DNA of 64,000 bases from Archangium violaceum Cb vi76 (GTDB lineage Bacteria > Myxococcota > Myxococcia > Myxococcales > Myxococcaceae): assembly GCF_000733295.1 (NCBI RefSeq), contig NZ_JPMI01000048.1:1-64000 (forward strand), written 5' to 3'. The notes under the pieces were generated by a model. It saw nothing but the letters and a program-made list of their open reading frames with translations. It did not search any database and was not told the DNA's origin. The position numbers and the translations under genes are program-made. Positions 58,894 to 64,000 of this stretch are shown one piece after another (position 1 is the first letter of the stretch; each line of letters starts with the position of its first letter).

Positions 58894-60135
58894 GTGAACG
58901 ATCGGAAGCCACGGCGGATTGCCCCCGCAGTCGAGGTCATCCGGCGCCCTGCCAGCACTCCCGGCACCGCGGCGCCGAGCCCGACACCCACCAGTTCTGT
59001 CTCGCCCCGGCCCACCCCTACCCCCACGCCGCGGCCCGCTCCCACTCCGTCCTCGACGGCTCCTACCGTCTCCGTGACGCCGCGGCCCACGCCAAGGCCC
59101 ACGCCGACCCCGAGTCCAACGGCGCCCTCCGGGACGCCCGAGACCCCGGCGGCCGTGGCGCCCGTCGCGCCCCGGACCGTCGTCCCCTCGCCCCGGCCCG
59201 TCTCCGCTCCCACCTCGCCCCGGCCCGCGCCTTCCGCGGGCCGTGCTCCTGGTGCGGGACCGGGCTCGCGCCCCGGTGGCGGCTTCGGACGTCCCCGGAC
59301 ACCCCGGCCCCCTCCCACCCCCGAGCAGATCCTCGCACTCGCCACCAAGGAGCATGTGCCCGCGCGCATCGCCAAGGGTGAGCTCGAGGGCAAGATGAAG
59401 TCCCGGGTGTGGCGCAAGCTGCACGCCGAGGAGGCCAAGCGCTTCGACCAGGTGTACGCGCTGATGGGCCAGAACCCCGGCCTGTCGCTCCCCGACGCCT
59501 TCGGCGTGCTGCAGAGCGGTCTGTCCGTGGCCGACTTCCTCGCGCGCAAGGAGCGCACCCAGCGCAAGGCCGCCGTGAAGCAGGCCCGCGGCGAGGTGGA
59601 CGACACCTCGGTGAGCGCCTTCATCAACGGGCTGCTCGAGTCGAAGACGGAGCTGGCCGTGGTGCTGGGCGAGCGCACCGTGCTCGACACCCTCTCGTCC
59701 GTGGAGCCCATCTCCTTCGTGCTCGGCCGCAGCGGACGGCTGGAGAAGCTCCAGGTCGTCATGATTACCCGCCGCTCGGACTGGGAGCAGCTCACGCCCC
59801 AGCTCGAGCGCGACCAGAAGCTGGCCCAGAAGCCCGCCAATGTCGCACGCCAGCCCGACAAGCGCCCCTTCTCGGATCCCCGCCCCTTCCTGCCCCACCA
59901 GGGGCAGCTCGTGCACCTCACGCTGCGCAACGGCATCCAGCTGTCCATGCGTCTGCGCGTGGTGGGACGCTTCGACCTCATCGTCGGCGATGACGGACAC
60001 GAGGTGTTCATCCCCCTGCACGCCCTGGTCCGCTTCTCGGCCGAGGAGGATGGGGACGACACTGGCGACACTGGCGACACTGGCGACACCACGGACACCG
60101 AAACCTCCGGCGACGAGGCCGGAGAGAACGACTAG
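58894..60135 (+). CDS. Proline-rich protein with C-terminal Sm/Hfq-like domain (unknown function)
   Basis: A 413-residue cytoplasmic protein. It begins at GTG 58894. Residues 1-137 are almost wholly Pro, Thr, Ala, Ser and Arg (P-T-P-T-P-R-P repeats), a basic disordered tail whose translation should need EF-P. Residues 138-330 are helical and charged (RIAKGELEGKMKSRVWRKLHAEEAKRFDQVYALM, LPDAFGVLQSGLSVADFLARKERTQRK). Residues about 338-384 read QLVHLTLRNGIQLSMRLRVVGRFDLIVGDDGHEVFIPLHALVRF, which has the hydrophobic pattern, the N-G turn and the x-x-H-A-L/I-V end of Hfq Sm1 and Sm2 motifs (Hfq: V-N-G-I-K-L ... F-D ... Y-K-H-A-I). An acidic tail with G-D-T repeats closes it. An RNA-binding regulator is an inference; I cannot assign a family. 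Confidence 0.7.
   Translation: MNDRKPRRIAPAVEVIRRPASTPGTAAPSPTPTSSVSPRPTPTPTPRPAPTPSSTAPTVSVTPRPTPRPTPTPSPTAPSGTPETPAAVAPVAPRTVVPSPRPVSAPTSPRPAPSAGRAPGAGPGSRPGGGFGRPRTPRPPPTPEQILALATKEHVPARIAKGELEGKMKSRVWRKLHAEEAKRFDQVYALMGQNPGLSLPDAFGVLQSGLSVADFLARKERTQRKAAVKQARGEVDDTSVSAFINGLLESKTELAVVLGERTVLDTLSSVEPISFVLGRSGRLEKLQVVMITRRSDWEQLTPQLERDQKLAQKPANVARQPDKRPFSDPRPFLPHQGQLVHLTLRNGIQLSMRLRVVGRFDLIVGDDGHEVFIPLHALVRFSAEEDGDDTGDTGDTGDTTDTETSGDEAGEND
60055..60099 (+). repeat. Nine-base tandem repeat encoding Gly-Asp-Thr
   Basis: The unit ggcgacact recurs in perfect or near-perfect form (gacgacact, ggcgacact, ggcgacact, ggcgacacc, acggacacc). It encodes D-D-T-G-D-T-G-D-T-G-D-T-T-D-T in the acidic tail of the proline-rich protein. 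Because the unit is a multiple of three, slippage changes repeat number without changing frame. Confidence 0.85.
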
Positions 60136-60150
60136 CCGCGAGGACCCGCG

Positions 60151-60576
60151 ATGCCCTTCCTCTCCAAGCTCATCAAGCCGCTGCTGGCCCTCACCCTCTC
60201 GGCGGCCATCCTGGGCGCCCAGGGTTGCACCAAGGACTCGAAGCCGGAGTCGAAGCCGGCGGAGCCCTCCGCCACCGCTCCCGCCCAGCCGGCGGCGAAG
60301 CCCGGTGAGCCGCGCACCATCGCGATCTCCGTCACCGAGAAGGGCTACGAGCCGAGCCCCATCACCCTCAAGCAGGGCGAGCCCGTGAAGCTGGTGATGA
60401 CCCGCACCACGGACCACACCTGCGCGACGGAGATCGTCCTCGAGGACTACAACATCAACACCCCGCTGCCCCTCAACCAGCCGGTGGAGGTGGCCTTCAC
60501 CCCCAACAAGTCGGGCAAGCTCGTCTACGGCTGCGCCATGGGGAAGATGATCAGCGGCGTGTTCATGGTGGAGTAG
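60151..60576 (+). CDS. Cupredoxin-domain lipoprotein
   Basis: A 141-residue exported protein. The signal is MPFLSKLIKPLLALTLSAAILGAQGC, with Cys26 at an imperfect lipobox. A Lys/Glu/Pro linker follows, then a single cupredoxin domain: ISVTEKGYEPSPITLKQGEPVKLVMTRTTDHTCATEIVLEDYNI ... GKLVYGCAMGKMISGVFMV. Likely copper ligands are His89 or Cys91 in TTDHTC, Cys128, and Met130 or Met133 in CAMGKM. The second loop C-x-M-x-x-M resembles plastocyanin-like quinol or heavy-metal-associated cupredoxins rather than COX2 (no CuA motif). It may store or shuttle copper in the periplasm. The gene lies 15 bases after the proline-rich protein gene, so they are probably cotranscribed. Confidence 0.85.
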   Translation: MPFLSKLIKPLLALTLSAAILGAQGCTKDSKPESKPAEPSATAPAQPAAKPGEPRTIAISVTEKGYEPSPITLKQGEPVKLVMTRTTDHTCATEIVLEDYNINTPLPLNQPVEVAFTPNKSGKLVYGCAMGKMISGVFMVE

Positions 60577-60648
60577 CTCCACCCCTTCGCTTCCGCATTG
60601 CCCAGGGGGCCGGCCACACCCGCGCGGTGTGGAGGCCCCCTTCGTGTA

Positions 60649-62265
60649 TCAGTCCACCGTCTCCCCGGAGGCCTCCGTCTCCGCGTCGGCGGGCTTCACC
60701 ACGGCGGCGGGCAGCTCCTCGGAGACGGACTCGGGCAGCGACACCGGACACTCGAGCGAGCGGGCCCACGTGGCCGCCCGGTGACGCGCGAGGTGGAAGG
60801 CGGGCCAGCCTCCCGGCATCGGCTCGGAGAACCGGCAGAACATGCCGTGGACGCTCCGCGCCAGGGTGCTGTCGGGCGCCAGCGCCATCCGCGCGGCCAG
60901 CTCCGGCGCGGCGTCCTCGGACAGGGACACCATGTGCATCTCGTCCAGCACGTGGCCCTCCGCGGCCCGCTCGAGGTTGCCCCGCGCGATGAAGGCATCG
61001 GGGTTGAGCACGTTGAGCGCCGCGAGGAAGCCGAGCGCCCCCACGAAGGCCCCGATGGCGAAGCGCTCCGGGCGCCACCACAGCGTCACCGCTCGCCACA
61101 CGAGCACCCCGGCCAGCGCCACCATGAAGACGTGCGTGTACACGCGCAGGTGCGTGTAGCCGTACGCGGACTCGTAGAGCGCCATGCGCTTCATCGCCGA
61201 CGCCAGGATGACCAGCACCAGACCCACCATCACCGAGCACGCCACCCGGAAGGCGGTGACCTGCCCCTCGCTCCGCAGCCGCGTCCAACGCGCCAGCGCC
61301 ATGCTCAGCCCCAGCGTCATCATCGACACCGCGAGCAGCTCGAAGAAGCCGCGCCGTGCGTACTCCGAGTAGCTGATGAACCTCGCCGGCAGCTGGGCCG
61401 CGCCGAAGAGGAAGGCGAACTGGATGGCCGCGAAGCCCAGGAAGAGCAGGTCCACCAGGCCCACCAGCGTGAGGCACTCGACGAAGCCCAGGCGGGTTTG
61501 CACCGGCGCCACCTCCGCCTCACCCGCCTCCGCGCCGTTGCGACGCCGGCGCTGCGCGTGCGCCAACAGCCCGAGCACCCCGAACGCGCTGCCCCCCACG
61601 AACACCAACCGCCCCACCGCGTCCAGGAACGTCAGGCCCGGGCTGAAGGACAACACCCGCGCCACCGCGGCCTCGAACACGGCGTCCGCCGAGACGAGCA
61701 GCGCGGTGAAGACGAACAGCACGGGCACGGCGAGCAGCGCGCCCCGCACCACCGGCATCAGCTTCGGCACCTGCCGGCGGGCCGCGGACAGGTCCACCTC
61801 CGCGCGCAGCACGCCCGGTGGCATCAACGCGGCATGGAAGAAGGCTCCGAGCGCCGTGAACGGGTAGCTCCACAGCCCGAGCCGCTCCACCCGGCCCGCC
61901 GCCCAGAAGTGCGTCACCAGCAGCAGCAGGAAGCCCGTGGCGAGCACGTTGAGCGTGGTGAGGAACGGGCTCGCGCGCACGAACACCATCCCGGAGAAGA
62001 ACAGCAGCGGCACGAGCAGCCACGCGTTGGGACGGGCCCGCTGCCAGCCCTCGCGCCCTCCCAGGCCGAGCAGCGCCGCGAGCAGCAGCGCGACGAAGAG
62101 CGGGAGGGAGATGCCGAGCGCGGGCCCATCGAAGAACACCTCGGCGCAGACGCCCAGCCCGAGCGATGCGAGCAACGTCGCGAGAGGCCGGCGCAGACGT
62201 GGAACGGCGGGGACCGAGGCAACATCATCGGTATCGGTCGGGAAGCCAGTGGCGGCGGTCGTCAT
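60649..62265 (-). CDS. Multi-pass membrane protein of the DUF4153/DUF4173 type
   Basis: A 538-residue inner-membrane protein. ATG 62265 (GGAGTG nine bases upstream) gives MTTAATGFPTDTDDVASVPAVPRLRRPLATLLAS; the frame to 62679 is a chance extension into the next intergenic region. About eleven hydrophobic segments are seen, with conserved loops AGRVERLGLWSYPFTALG, PVLFVFTALLVSADAVFEAAV (the S-A-D-x-x-F motif), GFVECLTLVGLVDLLFLGFAAIQFAFLFGA, FISYSEYARRGFFELLAVSM (Y-S-E-Y-A-R-x-G-F-F-E-L, the clearest DUF4173 marker) and RMALYESAYGYTHLRVYTHVFM. A soluble tail of about 130 residues includes MHMVSLSEDAAPELAARMA. Function is unknown; it converges with the cupredoxin gene. Confidence 0.86.
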   Translation of the reverse strand: MTTAATGFPTDTDDVASVPAVPRLRRPLATLLASLGLGVCAEVFFDGPALGISLPLFVALLLAALLGLGGREGWQRARPNAWLLVPLLFFSGMVFVRASPFLTTLNVLATGFLLLLVTHFWAAGRVERLGLWSYPFTALGAFFHAALMPPGVLRAEVDLSAARRQVPKLMPVVRGALLAVPVLFVFTALLVSADAVFEAAVARVLSFSPGLTFLDAVGRLVFVGGSAFGVLGLLAHAQRRRRNGAEAGEAEVAPVQTRLGFVECLTLVGLVDLLFLGFAAIQFAFLFGAAQLPARFISYSEYARRGFFELLAVSMMTLGLSMALARWTRLRSEGQVTAFRVACSVMVGLVLVILASAMKRMALYESAYGYTHLRVYTHVFMVALAGVLVWRAVTLWWRPERFAIGAFVGALGFLAALNVLNPDAFIARGNLERAAEGHVLDEMHMVSLSEDAAPELAARMALAPDSTLARSVHGMFCRFSEPMPGGWPAFHLARHRAATWARSLECPVSLPESVSEELPAAVVKPADAETEASGETVD

Positions 62266-62572
62266 GCGGAACACTCCGAGGAGCGTGGGTTCGCCCGGTG
62301 TTGTGCAAGGTTGGGCCCAACCGCGGTGCCGGCGAGGGCCCTCGAGCCGAACGGTCGGTTCGCGGCACCGAGCGGTCGCGACCCCGTACAGCGCGTGGAC
62401 TCCCGTGCCGCCCCACCCGTTTCCGCGTGTCCCAAGCGCCACGGCTGCGGCCGGTGAACCACACTGCCTCCCCGGGTGAAGTCCACGAGTGGACGCCGCG
62501 TGTCCATGGGACCCCGGACGCCCGGTTTCTCGGCACGACGCTCGAAGACGGGTAGGCTGGCCCCTCTCCCCC
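62266..62572. other. 307-base divergent intergenic region
   Basis: It lies between the start of the DUF4173-type gene (minus) and the start of the dinG-like gene (plus) and must hold both promoters. I see no clear -35/-10 pair, operator palindrome or RNA gene. Long open frames cross it only because stop codons are rare in such GC-rich DNA. Confidence 0.5.
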
Positions 62573-64000
62573 ATGAGCAGCGCGGCGGACCTCTTCACCC
62601 GGCACGTATTCCTCGACCTCGAGACGACGGGGTTGGATCCGCGCGCCGACGAGGTCATCGAGCTCGGGGCCCTCTTCATCGAGAACGGCCAGGTGGTGGA
62701 CCGCTACGTCCACTTCTTCGCCGCCTCGCGCCCCCTGCCCCTCACCATCCGCCGGCTCACGGGCATCGAGGACTCGATGCTCGCCGGTCAGCCCCGGCTC
62801 GCCGAGAGGATTCCCGAGCTGCGCCAGAGGCTCGCCGGCTGGACCGTGGTGGCCCACAACGCCTCCTTCGAGAAGGGCTTCCTCCCGGACCTGCTCGGCC
62901 CCATCCGCGCCCCGGTGCTCGACTCGTGCGAGCTGATGCACTACCTGCACCCGGAGCTGTCCAGCCACTCGCTCGAGTCCCTCATGCGCTGGGCCGGCAA
63001 GGGCCCTCGTGCCCGCCACCGCGCCATGACGGACTGCGAGGCCACCTGGTCCGTGCTGCTGCACGCGCTCGACGGCTGCATCCGCGACGGCCGCGCCGAG
63101 GACATCGCCGACCTGCTCGAAACGCTGGACCCGCGCGCCGCGCTGCGGCTGGCTCAGATCGAGGCCGGCGAGGCCGGAATGGAGCTGGACGGAGCGCTCG
63201 ACCCGGAAGCGGCGCCCCTCGTGTCGCTGCTCACCGGCCTGTGGAACCTGTGCCGGGCCCGGCCCGCTCCGCTGAAGCTGGAGGCCACGGGCTTCCTCCC
63301 CGGACGCGCCGAGCGCCAGCGGGCCAACGGTTCGAAACCGCCTCCCGAGCCGCCGGACGAGAACACCCCGGTGCTGCCCGTCCGCTCCGAGGAGGTGTCG
63401 GCACTGCTCGGCCCCGGAGGCGCCCTGGAGCGCGCCCAGGAGGGCTTTGCCGCCCGCCCCGCGCAGCTCGAGATGTCCCAGGCCGTGGCCCGCACCCTGT
63501 CCGACGGCGGGCAGCTCGCGGTGGAGGCCGGCACGGGCACGGGCAAGTCGCTCGCGTACCTGGCGCCCGCGGCCCTCTTCGCCGCCCGCAACGGACGCAA
63601 GGTGGGCGTGGCTCCGAACACCAAGACGCTGCAGGACCAGCTCATCGAGAAGGACCTGCCCCGCCTGCACCGCGCCACCGGCGGCGCCTTCTCGTACACG
63701 CTCCTCAAGGGCCAGACGAACTACCTCTGCCGCCGCCGCGCGCTGGACGCCACCCGCGTGGAGCCCGGCATGGGCCACGCCGCCCGCGCCCCTCGCGCCT
63801 ACCTGCGCGCCCTCATGCGCCGCGGCCCCGATGGTGACCTGGACCGGCTGAGCCACTGGTTCCGCGAGCGCTTCCCCGTGCTGCACGCGCTCGCCCCGGC
63901 GGTGCGCTCCGAGGCCGCCACCACGCTCGGCGAGCGCTGCCCCTACTTCCATCGCTGCTACTACCACTCGGCCGTGGCCCAGGCGCGCGACGCGGACGTG
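62573..64000 (+). CDS. dinG: Exonuclease-DinG helicase, 5' part (3' end outside window)
   Basis: The frame from ATG 62573 is open to the window edge (476 codons), so only the N-terminal half is visible. Residues 1-170 form a DEDD-type 3'-5' exonuclease: HVFLDLETTGLDPRADEVIELGALF (Exo I with D-x-E), VVAHNASFEKGF (Exo II with the Asp-equivalent region), and HRAMTDCEATW (Exo III with H-x4-D). The helicase part starts near residue 290 with LEMSQAVARTLSDGGQLAVEAGTGTGKSLAYLAPAAL (Walker A GTGTGKS). The DinG iron-sulfur Cys residues begin at NYLCRRRALD and ERCPYFHRCYYHSAV. DinG-type helicases resolve R-loops and G-quadruplexes. Exonuclease fusions of this kind are known in Bacillus DinG. Confidence 0.92.
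   Translation, partial: MSSAADLFTRHVFLDLETTGLDPRADEVIELGALFIENGQVVDRYVHFFAASRPLPLTIRRLTGIEDSMLAGQPRLAERIPELRQRLAGWTVVAHNASFEKGFLPDLLGPIRAPVLDSCELMHYLHPELSSHSLESLMRWAGKGPRARHRAMTDCEATWSVLLHALDGCIRDGRAEDIADLLETLDPRAALRLAQIEAGEAGMELDGALDPEAAPLVSLLTGLWNLCRARPAPLKLEATGFLPGRAERQRANGSKPPPEPPDENTPVLPVRSEEVSALLGPGGALERAQEGFAARPAQLEMSQAVARTLSDGGQLAVEAGTGTGKSLAYLAPAALFAARNGRKVGVAPNTKTLQDQLIEKDLPRLHRATGGAFSYTLLKGQTNYLCRRRALDATRVEPGMGHAARAPRAYLRALMRRGPDGDLDRLSHWFRERFPVLHALAPAVRSEAATTLGERCPYFHRCYYHSAVAQARDADV

Overview
The window looks like chromosomal DNA of a high-GC, delta-type predatory bacterium, most likely a myxobacterium of the Cystobacter/Archangium/Myxococcus group. The main evidence is a complete type IV pilus (T4P) locus with the myxobacterial extras pilG, pilH, pilI, pilS2 and pilR2. 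Beside it lies a large TPR protein that looks like SgmX, the polarity factor that activates T4P in Myxococcus xanthus. Nearly all genes have strongly GC-biased third positions, so long antisense open frames are abundant and were discarded.

Left part (1-7206): the tail of a Ppx/GppA phosphatase, a Spinster-like MFS transporter, a YqjM-type old yellow enzyme, an arylamine N-acetyltransferase, a secreted lipoprotein of unknown role, and a divergent pair of a GT4 glycosyltransferase and a CotH-kinase-like lipoprotein.

Accessory part (7207-17313): two paralogous minus-strand toxin modules, each ordered small helical protein, nuclease toxin with a C-terminal WHH-type HNH domain, SMI1/KNR4 immunity protein. 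Module A is 7682-10256 and module B is 15171-17165. Module B carries a fourth gene for a CDC123/D123-like ATP-grasp protein, and its first gene has an in-frame amber codon. Between the modules lie a PlsC-type acyltransferase and a 750-residue protein I cannot place.

Envelope and motility part (17314-55520): a YfhO-type membrane protein, then a long minus-strand run. Read in the direction of transcription the run is pilD-pilS2-pilR2, pilM-N-O-P-Q, a secreted protein, a Roadblock/LC7 protein, efp, accB, accC, the SgmX-like TPR protein, an ExeA-like ATPase, a TamB-like protein and a TamA/BamA-like outer-membrane protein. Upstream of it lies plus-strand pilA-G-H-I, driven by a good sigma-54 promoter, followed by minus-strand pilB-T-C-S-R. 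PilB and PilT are the extension and retraction motors, PilC and PilM-N-O-P the inner-membrane and periplasmic platform, PilQ the secretin, PilD processes PilA, and PilS/PilR switch on pilA. Two genes, pilO and accB, are each broken by a single-base shift in a G run, which suggests sequencing indels as much as real mutations.

Right part (55576-64000): ribF, trmB, a receiver-GGDEF diguanylate cyclase, a small lipoprotein, a proline-rich protein with a C-terminal domain resembling the Sm/Hfq fold, a cupredoxin lipoprotein, a DUF4173 membrane protein, and the 5' part of an exonuclease-DinG helicase that runs off the window.
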